Part shown: positions 31,468-40,917 of the stretch, in pieces
How positions within the stretch are numbered: position 1 is the first letter of the stretch
How the letters are laid out: every line of letters begins with the position of its first letter
DNA from: Anderseniella sp. Alg231-50
Lineage (GTDB): Bacteria > Pseudomonadota > Alphaproteobacteria > Rhizobiales > Aestuariivirgaceae
Assembly: GCF_900149695.1 (NCBI RefSeq)
Contig: NZ_LT703003.1
Location: 1,798,001 to 1,862,000 of the forward strand
Direction of reading: 5' to 3'
DNA length: 64,000 bases
Position numbers and translations under genes: made by a program
The notes under the pieces: model-generated
Told to the model about the DNA's origin: nothing
Seen by the model: only the letters and a program-made list of their open reading frames with translations
Databases searched by the model: none

Positions 31468-32466
31468 ATGCCGCTTTTAGAGATTGAAAACCTGACAGTA
31501 GAATTTGCCACGGCAGGCGGTGCTTTTCGCGCCGTGGACGGTTTGTCGCTCAGCCTGGATGCCAGCGACGTGCTGGCCATTGTCGGTGAGTCGGGATCGG
31601 GCAAGTCGGTTGCCATGCTGGCCATGATGGGCCTGTTGCCGTGGACGGCGACTGTCACGGCGGACCGGTTGAATTTTGACGGCAAAGACCTGCTCACGCT
31701 GTCGGCCCGCCAGCGCCGCGAGGTCGTCGGCAAGGACATCGCCATGATCTTCCAGGAGCCCATGTCGAGCCTCAATCCGTGTTTCACCGTCGGTTTTCAA
31801 CTGGGTGAAGCACTCAGGGTTCATCTGGGCATGTCACGAGCCGAATGCAAGGCACGCAGCATTGAACTGCTGGACCTGGTCGGCATTCCGGCACCGGAAA
31901 AACGCCTCAGTGCGTTTCCACACCAATTGTCAGGCGGCATGAGCCAGCGGGTCATGATCGCCATGGCGATCTCATGCAACCCGAAACTGCTGGTCGCCGA
32001 TGAACCGACAACCGCGCTTGACGTGACCATCCAGGCGCAAATCCTCGACCTGCTGCTCAGCTTGCAGCAGGAAACCGGCATGGCCCTGGTTCTGATCACG
32101 CACGACATGGGGGTTGTCGCTGAAACGGCACAACGGGTTTCCGTGCAATATGCCGGACAGAAGGTCGAGGAGCAGCCGGTGGTGGATTTGTTTTCCGAAC
32201 CGCACCATCCCTATACCGCTGCGTTGCTGGCGGCGTTGCCGGAACGCGCCAGGTCGCAGACGCTGCCGTCCATACCCGGCGTCGTGCCGGGCCAGTTCGA
32301 CCGGCCGGACGGGTGCCTGTTTTCGCCAAGATGTACGCATGCCACCGATCATTGCCGCAGCCAGTCACCGACCCGTGCGCCTGCCAGACTCGGCTCTGCG
32401 TTCTGCCATTATCCGCTGGTAAAGGGCACGCCGCAAAATCATCCCGGAAACGGAGTGACGGCATGA
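31468..32466 (+). CDS. dppD: Dipeptide ABC transporter ATPase
   Basis: 332 residues. Walker [10 protein letters not shown]-loop [10 protein letters not shown], signature LSGGMSQRV, Walker [13 protein letters not shown], switch ITHDMG. C-terminal oligopeptide-transport domain ends with a Cys-containing segment ([16 protein letters not shown]) typical of DppD/OppD. Its TGA overlaps the dppF ATG. Confidence 0.93.
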   Translation: MPLLEIENLTVEFATAGGAFRAVDGLSLSLDASDVLAIVGESGSGKSVAMLAMMGLLPWTATVTADRLNFDGKDLLTLSARQRREVVGKDIAMIFQEPMSSLNPCFTVGFQLGEALRVHLGMSRAECKARSIELLDLVGIPAPEKRLSAFPHQLSGGMSQRVMIAMAISCNPKLLVADEPTTALDVTIQAQILDLLLSLQQETGMALVLITHDMGVVAETAQRVSVQYAGQKVEEQPVVDLFSEPHHPYTAALLAALPERARSQTLPSIPGVVPGQFDRPDGCLFSPRCTHATDHCRSQSPTRAPARLGSAFCHYPLVKGTPQNHPGNGVTA

Positions 32467-33437
32467 GCGAGAAAATCGTCCTGCGCGCAAATGACCTGAA
32501 AAAGCACTACATGCTGCCCGGCAGCCTGTATGCCAAGCCGGCGACCGTAAAGGCGCTGGACGGTGTCAGTTTCGAGCTGAGCCGGAAGAAAACCCTGGCG
32601 GTGGTGGGTGAGTCCGGCTGCGGCAAGTCAACGCTCGCCCGGCTGGTGACCATGATCGAGGACCCCACCGCAGGATCGCTGCAGATCGCCGGAGAGGAGC
32701 TGGCGGACGGTAACAAGGCGGTGCGCCGCAAACTGCGGCCCAAGGTGCAAATGGTGTTTCAGAACCCGTACGGGTCGCTCAATCCGCGCCAGAAAATCGG
32801 TTCGGCGCTGGAAGAGCCCCTGATGATGAACACGCCGCTTTCAAAGGCGGAAAGAAGCGACAAGGCCAAGAACATGATGCAGGCGGTGGGCCTGCGCCCT
32901 GAACACTATGACCGCTATCCGCACATGTTTTCCGGCGGCCAGCGCCAGCGTATCGCCATCGCGCGCGCCCTGATGCTGGACCCTGACATACTGGTGCTGG
33001 ATGAACCGGTATCGGCGCTGGACGTCTCAATCCAGGCGCAGGTTCTGAACCTGCTCGGCGAACTGCAGGACAAGCTGCAACTGGCCTACCTGTTTATCTC
33101 TCACGACCTGTCGGTGGTGAAGCACATCGCCGACGAGGTGATGGTGATGTATCTCGGCAAGCCGGTGGAGCAGGCGTCCCGCGAGGTGCTGTTCGATAAT
33201 CCCAGGCATCCCTATACCAAGGCGCTGCTGTCGGCCACGCCGGTGCCTGATCCGGGCCGACAGAAAGAGCGCGTCCTGTTAAAGGGGGAGTTGCCGTCGC
33301 CGATCGACCCACCGACCGGCTGCGCCTTTCATCCGCGCTGCCCTGTGGTCTTTGGCAGGTGTGCAGCCGAAACACCGCATTTGCAACCGACACACTCTGC
33401 GCAGGTCTCGTGTCACCTGATGGATGAAGCGCAGTAG
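32463..33437 (+). CDS. dppF: Dipeptide ABC transporter ATPase
   Basis: 324 residues. Walker A GESGCGKST, Q-loop FQNPYGSLNPRQK, signature FSGGQRQRIAIARAL, Walker B ILVLDEPVSALD, switch ISHDLS, and C-terminal GCAFHPRCPVVFGRCAAE. Pairs with DppD. The ATG at 32463 overlaps the dppD stop; the longer upstream frame runs inside dppD and is discarded. Confidence 0.93.
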   Translation: MSEKIVLRANDLKKHYMLPGSLYAKPATVKALDGVSFELSRKKTLAVVGESGCGKSTLARLVTMIEDPTAGSLQIAGEELADGNKAVRRKLRPKVQMVFQNPYGSLNPRQKIGSALEEPLMMNTPLSKAERSDKAKNMMQAVGLRPEHYDRYPHMFSGGQRQRIAIARALMLDPDILVLDEPVSALDVSIQAQVLNLLGELQDKLQLAYLFISHDLSVVKHIADEVMVMYLGKPVEQASREVLFDNPRHPYTKALLSATPVPDPGRQKERVLLKGELPSPIDPPTGCAFHPRCPVVFGRCAAETPHLQPTHSAQVSCHLMDEAQ

Positions 33438-33459
33438 GATAAACCGCAAACCTGGTGCT

Positions 33460-33795
33460 TCAGTCCAGGTGTTGGTTACGCTCAAACACGTAATGCCAGA
33501 GATGAATGTCCTCGAAGAAGCGCTCGTAGAAGTCCGGCAGCAGGTCGCGGGATTCATACCGGGCCGGACTGTCCAGGGCCCTGGACATCGCATCATGATC
33601 AGCATAGGTGATGGCAAGAACCAGCGGAATGGCGGGTCCGGCGGGATCACTTTCCATTCCAAACAGGACCTCGACCTGTTCGGCGCAGGCGAATTTACGC
33701 CATAGGGGTGCAAGCCGCTCGTCCACGAAGGCCCGCATTGCCGCTTCCTGTCCGGGTTTTACGGTTCCGGCGAAAAATGCATATCGGGTGATCAT
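33460..33795 (-). CDS. Small EthD/ABM-like protein, last gene of the catabolic operon
   Basis: 111 residues. MITRYAFFAGTVKPGQEAAM, then VLAITYADHDAMSRAL and RYESRDLLPDFYERF, look like a dimeric alpha/beta-barrel (ferredoxin-like) fold as in EthD or YgiN proteins. Such proteins often act as accessory monooxygenases, isomerases or scavengers in degradation operons. It starts five bases after the ThDP-enzyme stop. Family call is by pattern only. Confidence 0.6.
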   Translation of the reverse strand: MITRYAFFAGTVKPGQEAAMRAFVDERLAPLWRKFACAEQVEVLFGMESDPAGPAIPLVLAITYADHDAMSRALDSPARYESRDLLPDFYERFFEDIHLWHYVFERNQHLD

Positions 33796-33800
33796 GTGAA

Positions 33801-35489
33801 CTAGCCACCCCTGTGCTTGAAACTGTCACGGCGAAAGCTGTACAGAGCGGCGGGATCGACGGAAACGTCCACGACGGCCGGTTTGCCGCAGTCGAGGGCT
33901 GCTTCAATGGCGGGCGCGACATCGGCGAGGGTTTCCGCCTTGTAACCGCATGCGCCATAGAGTTCGGCCACTTTGTCAAACGGTGGGCTGGAAACGTCCG
34001 CGCCAATATAGCGGCCGTTGAAAAAGTCGCGCTGGTAGGCTTTTTCCGCTCCCCAGCACTGATTGTTCATGACGACGGTTACGGTGTTGATACCGTGATC
34101 CACAGCGGTACTCAGTTCGGACATGGTCATGCCGAAGCCGCCGTCGCCCATCAGGCTGATCACCGGGCGATCGGGCTGTGCGCATTTCACGCCCAGGCCA
34201 CAGGCAAACGAAAAGCCCACCAGTCCGAAATCAAGCGGTGTAAACAGGCTTTTGGGGGTCCAGTAGTTCAAGGCGTCGGTTGCCTGCAGGCACAGTGTGC
34301 CGGCGTCCATGGTGATGGCTGCGTTCTGGGGGAGGACATCACGCAACGTCTTGAACAGGCCTGAAGGTTGTGTGGGGTGTGTCATTACCGCGTCGGCATC
34401 GCGTTGTGACAGGTAGGCTTTACGCTCCTGCTGGAACGCAGAGGTCCAGGCGTCAGCACCTGCCCGGTCGGCGATAGATTTCAACGCAGCGGCAAGCTGG
34501 GTGGCGGCTGTCGGTGCATCCGACCAGATGCCCAGTTCCACCGGGAAAAACCGGCCGATTGCGGTTGGTTCCAGCTCCACCTGGATGATCTTCGCGTCGC
34601 GATTGATATTGTCATAGGTGTAGAATGTGGAATTGAAACCGAGACGCGTGCCGAGCGCCAGTATGACGTCAGCCTCCTTCACCAGCCGCGACGCGACCGG
34701 ATTGCCGCGCGGGCCCATCTGCCCGGCATTCAAGGGATGGCCGAAAGGAATGGCATCACCGTGCCCGGGTGAGGTGACGACCGGGCAGTTCAGCATGTCC
34801 GCCAGGGCAAGCGCGGCGTCATGGCCGTGTGTGTTCTTGATGCCGCCGCCGGCAATGATGACCGGCTGTGACGCAGTTGCCAGCAGTTGCGCAGTTTTTG
34901 CAATCTGATCAGGATGCGCGGCAGGCACCGACTGGTTGCGATAGGCCTGCGGTGACTGCATGGCCGGAAAATCAACCTGTGCCGAGAGCACATCGCGCGG
35001 CAGGTTCAGCTGGACCGGGCCCCGGCGCGGCGTCAATGCGGTGCGGAAGGCTTCGCGAAACAGTTCCGGCACACGGTCGGCTGAAGGAGCCGTCCAGGTT
35101 TTCTTGGTGACAGGAGTAAACAGGGATTGCTGATCCACTTCCTGGAAAGCATCGCGATAGACATGGCCGGAAGACAGCGCGCCGGCGATGGAGACCACGG
35201 GAGAAAATGCTGCCATGGCCTGTGACAGGCCGGTAACCAGGTTGGTTGCTCCGGGGCCGTTCTGCCCGGCAAGCACGACCCCCGCATTACCCGATGCACG
35301 GGCATAACCGTCGGCCATGTGGGTGCCGGTCCGTTCATCGTGAACGCCGACAAAGCGGATGCTGTCTGCGTCATAGAGCGCATCAAACATTTCCATCGTC
35401 GCCGAGCCGATCAGGCCGAACACATATTCAGTATCCTCAGCCTTCAAAGCCTCGATTGCGGCCTGTCCGCCGGATAGCAGGTTTGTCAT
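33801..35489 (-). CDS. ThDP-dependent enzyme, acetolactate synthase / Xsc-like
   Basis: 562 residues with the three canonical domains: N-terminal pyrimidine-binding (catalytic Glu in HDERTG), central, and C-terminal pyrophosphate-binding (MGDGGFGM to MNNQCWG). FGLIGSATMEMFDALY and YRDAFQEVDQQSLF resemble sulfoacetaldehyde acetyltransferase and relatives more than biosynthetic IlvB. No small regulatory subunit is nearby. It probably cleaves or decarboxylates a 2-oxo acid or aldehyde intermediate of the pathway. GAGAGGA precedes the ATG, which overlaps the hydrolase stop (ATGA). Confidence 0.75.
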   Translation of the reverse strand: MTNLLSGGQAAIEALKAEDTEYVFGLIGSATMEMFDALYDADSIRFVGVHDERTGTHMADGYARASGNAGVVLAGQNGPGATNLVTGLSQAMAAFSPVVSIAGALSSGHVYRDAFQEVDQQSLFTPVTKKTWTAPSADRVPELFREAFRTALTPRRGPVQLNLPRDVLSAQVDFPAMQSPQAYRNQSVPAAHPDQIAKTAQLLATASQPVIIAGGGIKNTHGHDAALALADMLNCPVVTSPGHGDAIPFGHPLNAGQMGPRGNPVASRLVKEADVILALGTRLGFNSTFYTYDNINRDAKIIQVELEPTAIGRFFPVELGIWSDAPTAATQLAAALKSIADRAGADAWTSAFQQERKAYLSQRDADAVMTHPTQPSGLFKTLRDVLPQNAAITMDAGTLCLQATDALNYWTPKSLFTPLDFGLVGFSFACGLGVKCAQPDRPVISLMGDGGFGMTMSELSTAVDHGINTVTVVMNNQCWGAEKAYQRDFFNGRYIGADVSSPPFDKVAELYGACGYKAETLADVAPAIEAALDCGKPAVVDVSVDPAALYSFRRDSFKHRGG

Positions 35490-36301
35490 TGCAATGTCCT
35501 CTCAAGAAATTCCAGAACCGGAGACGTGAAGGCTTGTGGCTGCTCCATCAGACCGAGATGTTGCAATCCCGGCACGATAACAGTTTCAGACCCGTCTATT
35601 TCGGACGCGATGTCATGGCTCATTTTCACAGTGCTGCCGCTATCGTTTTCGCAGGTCATGACCAGTGCGGGCACGCGTATTGCCTCCGGCGGGCGGATCA
35701 GTTCGCGGACCCCGTTTGCCAATACCCAGGCCGTCTCGGCATAGCTCTCCGGATCTACCATCCCGCGCCACCTGCGGACCATGTGAACACCGTCGCCCGA
35801 AGCAAGATATGCCGGCGTGAACCAGCGCTTCAACGCATCATCCAGCGTGGCGTTCGCACCTTGCTCGCGCACCTTCCGGGCCCTTGTTTCAACCAGTGCC
35901 TGGGCTTCGTTGCCCCGGTCGTGGGGTGAATTCAATATGGCCAGTGCCGAAACCCTGTCGGGGTAGTCCATGGCGAACCTGCGATTGATCATGCCGCCGA
36001 TGGAAAACCCGACAATGGCGGCTTGCGGAATTCCCAGATGATCCATCAGCCTGACCAGTTGACCGGCATATGTTTCCAGTGATGCAGCACCGGGTGAGGG
36101 GGCGCTGTCGCCGTGGCCGTAGAGGTCGTAGTTCAGGACCCGGAACCGTTCGGAAAACGCCGGCAGATGGTCTGTCCACAAATGGCGGCACAGGCCGAGG
36201 CCATGCACAAGCGCCATCACCGGCGCTTTGTCCGGTCCTGTCAAGTCAAACGCCGTTCCATCCGGTGCAACGTCAGACACCGGCCGGGTTGTCCACGTCA
36301 T
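35486..36301 (-). CDS. Alpha/beta hydrolase, 3-oxoadipate enol-lactonase-like
   Basis: 271 residues. Oxyanion region VHGLGLCRHLW, nucleophile GFSIGGM, acid in TCENDSGS and the final His in PGLQHLGLMEQP give a full triad. Overall closest in style to PcaD-type lactonases and ring-cleavage hydrolases. Its start overlaps the DUF1185 gene by 29 bases and its end overlaps the ThDP gene by four, so expression is coupled. Substrate unknown, likely an ester, lactone or amide in the same pathway. Confidence 0.8.
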   Translation of the reverse strand: MTWTTRPVSDVAPDGTAFDLTGPDKAPVMALVHGLGLCRHLWTDHLPAFSERFRVLNYDLYGHGDSAPSPGAASLETYAGQLVRLMDHLGIPQAAIVGFSIGGMINRRFAMDYPDRVSALAILNSPHDRGNEAQALVETRARKVREQGANATLDDALKRWFTPAYLASGDGVHMVRRWRGMVDPESYAETAWVLANGVRELIRPPEAIRVPALVMTCENDSGSTVKMSHDIASEIDGSETVIVPGLQHLGLMEQPQAFTSPVLEFLERTLQ

Positions 36302-36869
36302 GGCCCATGTCTTTCAGGTCCTCGTAGCGGTTGCCGATGCGATGGTTCGGATGACCGCCGATCGAGGCACCCAACGCAACAACGATCTCATCTTCCGCCG
36401 GCGCGTCCGGTACGTTCAGGTGAATGGTCTGGTAGTGCGACCGGCGGCCGCCATCATGCTTGTCCATCAGCGGGATCATCAGGGAGGTGCCGGCGGCCCC
36501 CCGGGTGTTGGCGAACACCAGGTAGGTCTTGGCGCCGACGGCTTCGCGGTACTGGTTGCCGAACCACAGTGTATGGGTCAGTGCCTGGGCGTGCTCGAGT
36601 TCACCGCCCATGCCGACGACCGAAGCCTTGCCATAGCCCTCCAGATCATCACCGGTTACGTCGAGGATCATATCGGTCAGGAGCTTGCCGACCTCGGGTC
36701 CGGTTTCGCGAATTTCCGGCTTGAGGTCCTCGACATAGCCGCGCCCGAACCAGGGATTCCTGATGATGGCGAGGGCCGCGATCAGTTTGGTCGGGGTATC
36801 AACCTTTTTGCCGCCTTCTTCAAAGGTGGTTTGTATATTGAGCAGGGTCCGGCGAATTTCGGTAGACAT
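36273..36869 (-). CDS. DUF1185 (amino acid synthesis) family protein
   Basis: 198 residues matching PF06684: RTLLNIQTTFEEGGKKV, IIRNPWFGRGYVEDL, VVGMGGELEHAQALTHTLWFG and ALGASIGGHPNHRIGNRYED. The family is small and biochemically poorly known; members recur in catabolic operons with luciferase-like monooxygenases and amidohydrolases. AGAGGA lies before the ATG. No catalytic residues can be named with confidence, though the conserved His and Glu in GGELEHAQ are candidates. Confidence 0.8.
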   Translation of the reverse strand: MSTEIRRTLLNIQTTFEEGGKKVDTPTKLIAALAIIRNPWFGRGYVEDLKPEIRETGPEVGKLLTDMILDVTGDDLEGYGKASVVGMGGELEHAQALTHTLWFGNQYREAVGAKTYLVFANTRGAAGTSLMIPLMDKHDGGRRSHYQTIHLNVPDAPAEDEIVVALGASIGGHPNHRIGNRYEDLKDMGHDVDNPAGV

Positions 36870-36895
36870 AAACTATCCTCTATCTTTATGAAATA

Positions 36896-37927
36896 TCAGG
36901 AAAATGCGGGCATGACTTCGTCGATAAAGAGCTCCAGGGAGCGCTTTTGCCGGGGCATGTCGAGGCCCATGGAAGCATAGTAGATAAAGGCGTCTATGCC
37001 GATTTCCTCATGCTGTTTCAGCTTGCGGATGACGGTGCCGGGATCGCCGAACATCAGGTTTTCCTCAAGCATGGCAGGGTCCACCCGCACATTTCCCTCC
37101 AGTTCCTCCAGGGGAACATTGTCGGGAAACCCGTTGACGACATCGCCCTTTTTCATCATCAGGTTGCCGAATTTGCCAAGCACATTGCGGATGGCACCCA
37201 TGGTTGCAGCGCGGTCATCCTCATTGTCGTAAACGGCGCAGTGGCGCATGAGCGCAAACGTGCCGTCCCAGCCACCGGCCTTTGCAATCGACGCGTCGAG
37301 CTGGGTTTTGTATTTTTCCACCTCGCCCATCGGCATGGTCAACGGCCAGCACATGATGTTGCAATCATTGGCGACGGCGTAATCGAAGGTGATGGGCGAG
37401 CGGGCCGCTACCCACATCGGCACGGTCTCCTGCAACGGTTTCGGACAGGACGTCGCTTTGGGGAACTGCCAGTATTCACCGTCATGTTCCACGTCTCCCT
37501 TCCACAGTTCGCGGACCAGCGGCAGCATTTCCTGCATGTATCGCCAGGAGTCCGGTTGCTGCAATCCCGGTTTCATGCGGTCGAATTCGCGTTGATAGGC
37601 GCCGGAGCCAAGTCCCATTTCAAGCCTGCCGCCGGAGATCAGGTCGAGCAGCGCGGCTTCGCCGGCGATGTTGATGGGATGCCAGTAGGCGGCATTGGCA
37701 ACACCGCAGCCAAGGCGGATGTTGTCGGTGTGGTCAGCCCACCATGTCATGACCTGAAAAGGGTTGGGGGCAATGGTCATCTCGACGGCGTGATGCTCGG
37801 CGGCCCAGGCAATTTCAAACCCCGCCTTGTCCGCCATCTGCACCATCTGGAGTGTGTGGTCACGCACCGCGGCCATGTCGGCCGCGTCATCCATGCGCTC
37901 GAGATTGATGGCGATATGGAACTTCAT
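36896..37927 (-). CDS. Luciferase-like flavin-dependent monooxygenase
   Basis: 343 residues, bacterial luciferase alpha / LLM TIM-barrel. Blocks seen: ADKAGFEIAWAAEHH, IRLGCGVANAAYWHPINIAGE, DLISGGRLEMGLGSGAY and the C-terminal FGDPGTVIRKLKQHEEIGID. It would use reduced FMN from the flavin reductase of the same operon to oxygenate an organic substrate. The start at MKFHIAINLERM has GGGGAAG two bases upstream. Ten bases from the aldehyde dehydrogenase stop. Confidence 0.88.
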   Translation of the reverse strand: MKFHIAINLERMDDAADMAAVRDHTLQMVQMADKAGFEIAWAAEHHAVEMTIAPNPFQVMTWWADHTDNIRLGCGVANAAYWHPINIAGEAALLDLISGGRLEMGLGSGAYQREFDRMKPGLQQPDSWRYMQEMLPLVRELWKGDVEHDGEYWQFPKATSCPKPLQETVPMWVAARSPITFDYAVANDCNIMCWPLTMPMGEVEKYKTQLDASIAKAGGWDGTFALMRHCAVYDNEDDRAATMGAIRNVLGKFGNLMMKKGDVVNGFPDNVPLEELEGNVRVDPAMLEENLMFGDPGTVIRKLKQHEEIGIDAFIYYASMGLDMPRQKRSLELFIDEVMPAFS

Positions 37928-37937
37928 GTCTTCCCCT

Positions 37938-39419
37938 TCAGCGTGGCTTGAATGGATTGGCGATCGGATCATCGGACAGGTTCATCCACACGGTCTTCGG
38001 CCGGGTAAAATCATAGATCGCCTGGAAACCGCTTTCGCGGCCGTAGCCGCTGTTTTTCATACCGCCGAACTCGGCGATGGGTGAAATGACGCGGTAGGTG
38101 TTCACCCAGACAATGCCGGCCCGGATCTTGCGGGTCATGCGCAGGGCGCGCGCGCTGTCGCGGGTAAAGATTCCGGCGGCGAGACCGTGAACCGTGTCAT
38201 TGGCAAGTGCGACAACCTCATCTTCCGTCTTGAAGCGCTGCACGCTCAACACCGGGCCAAACAGTTCAGTGTCGACAATGGTCATGTCCTGATGCGGGCA
38301 TTCGATAATCGTGGGTTCAAAATAGAGCCCGTCCATATCCGGCCGTTTGCCACCTGTAAGTACCGTACCGCCTTCTTCCCGGGCCAGCGCAACCTGCTGT
38401 TCGATATGCTCCAGCTGCGCCTCGGTGCACAGCGGTCCCATTTCTGTCTCATCGGCCTGCGGGTCGCCAATTGCGATATTGCCCGCGATCGCGACCATTT
38501 TTTCAAGAAACCCGTCGGCAATGTCTTCATGCAAATAGAGCCTGGATCCCGCCACGCAACTTTGGCCGGCCGCGGCGAAAATCCCGGCAACCGAGCCGTT
38601 GACAGCGCTTTCAATATTGGCGTCGTCAAAGACGATGAAAGGCGACTTGCCACCCAGTTCAAGCGAGACCTCGGCGAAATTTTCCGCTGAATTCCTGACG
38701 ATGTGGCGGGCGGACTGCGGGCCCCCGGTAAAGGCGACCCGGGCAACCAGCGGATGTGACGTCAGTGCCCGGCCACATGGATCGCCGTGTCCGGTGATGA
38801 TGTTGACGACGCCATCGGGAATGCCGGCCTGGGCAATCAGCCTGCCGAATTCGAGCAATGGCGCTGATGCGTGTTCAGATGCCTTGAGGACGATCGTGTT
38901 GCCCGCTGCAAGAGCCGGTCCGATCTTGACGGCACTGAGGAACAACTGGGAATTCCAGGGTACGATTGCCGCGACCACGCCCAAAGGTTCACGGTTTGTG
39001 AAAACAAACATGTCCGGTTTGTCTATAGGCAGGGTTTCGCCGTGTATCTTGTCGGCGGCGCCTGCATAAAACTGAAGGAACTCGGCGATGTAGGTTGCCT
39101 GCCAGGCCGTTTCCTTGAACATCTTGCCGGTGTCACGGGTTTCCAGGCGGCCCAGCTGCTCGGAGTTTTCCGCCAGCAGGTCGCCGAGCTTGCGCAGGCA
39201 TTTGCCACGCTGGGTCGGTGTCATGTCCGCCCACGGACCGCTGAGCGCCCGGTTGGCAGCCTCGACGGCCTCATTGACATTTTGCTCGGTCGCCTCGGGT
39301 ATCCGTGACCAGACCTCACCATCGGCAGGATTGATGCTGTCGAAGGTCGCACCGTCCGATGCCGGCTGCCATTTGCCGTCAATGAGCATTGCGTAGGTTT
39401 CGACTTTTGCCATTGTCAT
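37938..39419 (-). CDS. Aldehyde dehydrogenase (NAD(P)+)
   Basis: 493 residues, full length. Catalytic Glu in SLELGGKSPFIVF, nucleophile Cys in FAAAGQSCVAGSRLY, cofactor motif FTGGPQSARHI and WNSQLFLSAVKIGPALAAGN are intact. The C-terminal EFGGMKNSGYGRESG is standard. Probably oxidises the aldehyde released by the monooxygenase. Start ATG 39419 or the second ATG at 39413. Four bases from the flavin-reductase stop. Confidence 0.9.
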   Translation of the reverse strand: MTMAKVETYAMLIDGKWQPASDGATFDSINPADGEVWSRIPEATEQNVNEAVEAANRALSGPWADMTPTQRGKCLRKLGDLLAENSEQLGRLETRDTGKMFKETAWQATYIAEFLQFYAGAADKIHGETLPIDKPDMFVFTNREPLGVVAAIVPWNSQLFLSAVKIGPALAAGNTIVLKASEHASAPLLEFGRLIAQAGIPDGVVNIITGHGDPCGRALTSHPLVARVAFTGGPQSARHIVRNSAENFAEVSLELGGKSPFIVFDDANIESAVNGSVAGIFAAAGQSCVAGSRLYLHEDIADGFLEKMVAIAGNIAIGDPQADETEMGPLCTEAQLEHIEQQVALAREEGGTVLTGGKRPDMDGLYFEPTIIECPHQDMTIVDTELFGPVLSVQRFKTEDEVVALANDTVHGLAAGIFTRDSARALRMTRKIRAGIVWVNTYRVISPIAEFGGMKNSGYGRESGFQAIYDFTRPKTVWMNLSDDPIANPFKPR

Positions 39420-39423
39420 TTTC

Positions 39424-39918
39424 TCAGCTTGCGGTTTCAGTCAGTGCGGATACCTGGTGATAGGCGCCGTCCAGATAGGTCAGGGGCTGTCCGGGGCCGT
39501 TGCTTGCTGCGATGACCTTGCCAATCAGAACCTGATGGCTGCCCGAACAAACCGACTGATCCAGTTCACAACTCAATACTGTGGCACCGGAAATTGCCGG
39601 CACCTCGGCAGGTTCGATGTCGATGCCGTCAAAGCGGTCTGAAACGGCACAATCATGGGCTCCGGCAAAGCGGTCGGCAATGTGCCTGGCGTGTTGCGGC
39701 AGGATGTTGATGTTAAAGCTGCCATTGGCCATGACCAGCCGGGCAATCTGTGATTGCGCATTGAGGCACACCAGTGCGGTGGGCGGGTCTGCGGATACCG
39801 AGCAGAATGCCGATACGGTTGCACCATGACGGCCCGACGGGCCGTTTGTGGTCACTACCGACACGGAACTGGCCACTCGCCGCATTGCACGGATAAAGGC
39901 GCTTCTGTCCATGTTCAT
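39424..39918 (-). CDS. Flavin reductase (HpaC/RutF-type), first gene of the operon
   Basis: 164 residues of the Flavin_Reduct family. N-terminal FIRAMRRVASSVSVVTTNGP, FCSVSADPPTALVCLN and CELDQSVCSGSHQVLIGKV are typical. Supplies free FMNH2 to the luciferase-like partner. GGAGAGCGG four bases before ATG 39918 selects this start; an ATG at 39942 is less likely. Divergent from a LysR gene, so this is the regulated head of the operon. Confidence 0.88.
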   Translation of the reverse strand: MNMDRSAFIRAMRRVASSVSVVTTNGPSGRHGATVSAFCSVSADPPTALVCLNAQSQIARLVMANGSFNINILPQHARHIADRFAGAHDCAVSDRFDGIDIEPAEVPAISGATVLSCELDQSVCSGSHQVLIGKVIAASNGPGQPLTYLDGAYHQVSALTETAS

Positions 39919-39942
39919 TTCACCGCTCTCCACAAATGGCAA

Positions 39943-40032
39943 ATGGAAGGCAGCAGCTTATGGGGGATTTTATATTTTGAAAATTGAATTATTTTATATA
40001 GAATATTCGAAAAATCCGAACTGAGGAATGCG
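39943..40032. promoter_or_regulatory. Divergent promoter region, LysR operator candidate
   Basis: Very A/T-rich gap between the catabolic operon and its LysR gene. It contains the palindrome GAATATTC (40001-40008), with flanking TATAGAATATTCGAAAA. The T-N11-A dyads expected for LysR proteins can be placed here, but the exact operator is not resolved. Confidence 0.45.
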
Positions 40033-40884
40033 ATGAATCTCTCGGAACTGCGCACATTTCTGACCATTATCGAAACCGGCAGCCTGGTGCGTGCATCGCA
40101 ACAGCTGAACGTGACCCAGTCCACGGTAACCGCCAGGCTGAATTCACTCGAGAATGAGCTGGGCCAAGTCCTCATCAACCGCCAGAAATCCGGGGCTTCG
40201 CTGACCGGTGCCGGCGTCCGCCTGCAGCGCTATGCCAATACGATTTCCGACCTCTGGCGTCAGGCACGCCAGCAAACGGCATTGCCGGATGCGATGAGTT
40301 CGGTCTGCAACCTTGCCAGTCATCCCGACCTGTGGCCGCATCTCGGCACCAGGATGTTTGATTACATCCGCGCAAATCACTCCCAGGTTGCGCTGGCGGT
40401 GTGGCACGGCAGCCAGGCCGACATGCATGACTGGCTGGGCAATGGGCTGACCGACATATCGCTGACCTATTGGCCGAATTCAAACCAGAAACAGGTGGTC
40501 TATCCAATCGCCACGGATCAACTGGTTCTGGTGTCGACCCGGAAAGACAGCCCGATCAAGTTTGATCCCGGGTACATCTTCGTGGAGGCAGGCGAAGAGT
40601 TCGGCCAGCAGCATGCTGAGGCTTATGCTGATGCGGACATAGCCCGGATCAGTTTCGGGTCGGCCCAGCTTGGCCTCGAACACCTGCTAATCAATGGCGG
40701 CAGCGCCTACCTGCCCTTGCGAATGGTGAAGCCGCACATCGCCGACGGCAGGTTGTTCCGGTTGGCCGAGGGGCCGGTTTTCGAGCGAAATGCATTTATG
40801 GTCGTCAACAAATCGGCACTGGAGACATGGCCCTGGTTTGATGACTGTCTGAACGATCTGATGTCGGATGACGATGACGCGTGA
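40033..40884 (+). CDS. LysR-family regulator of the adjacent catabolic operon
   Basis: 283 residues. N-terminal winged helix-turn-helix about 1-60 (LSELRTFLTIIETGSLVRAS, then LNVTQSTVTARLNSLE) and a periplasmic-binding-fold effector domain about 90-280. GAGGAA precedes the ATG. Divergent position and A/T-rich intergenic DNA argue that it controls the flavin reductase operon, probably in response to the pathway substrate. Confidence 0.9.
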   Translation: MNLSELRTFLTIIETGSLVRASQQLNVTQSTVTARLNSLENELGQVLINRQKSGASLTGAGVRLQRYANTISDLWRQARQQTALPDAMSSVCNLASHPDLWPHLGTRMFDYIRANHSQVALAVWHGSQADMHDWLGNGLTDISLTYWPNSNQKQVVYPIATDQLVLVSTRKDSPIKFDPGYIFVEAGEEFGQQHAEAYADADIARISFGSAQLGLEHLLINGGSAYLPLRMVKPHIADGRLFRLAEGPVFERNAFMVVNKSALETWPWFDDCLNDLMSDDDDA

Positions 40885-40917
40885 TGCCCGGGCAGCGGGT
40901 CGGAGCCTCGAACAGCG

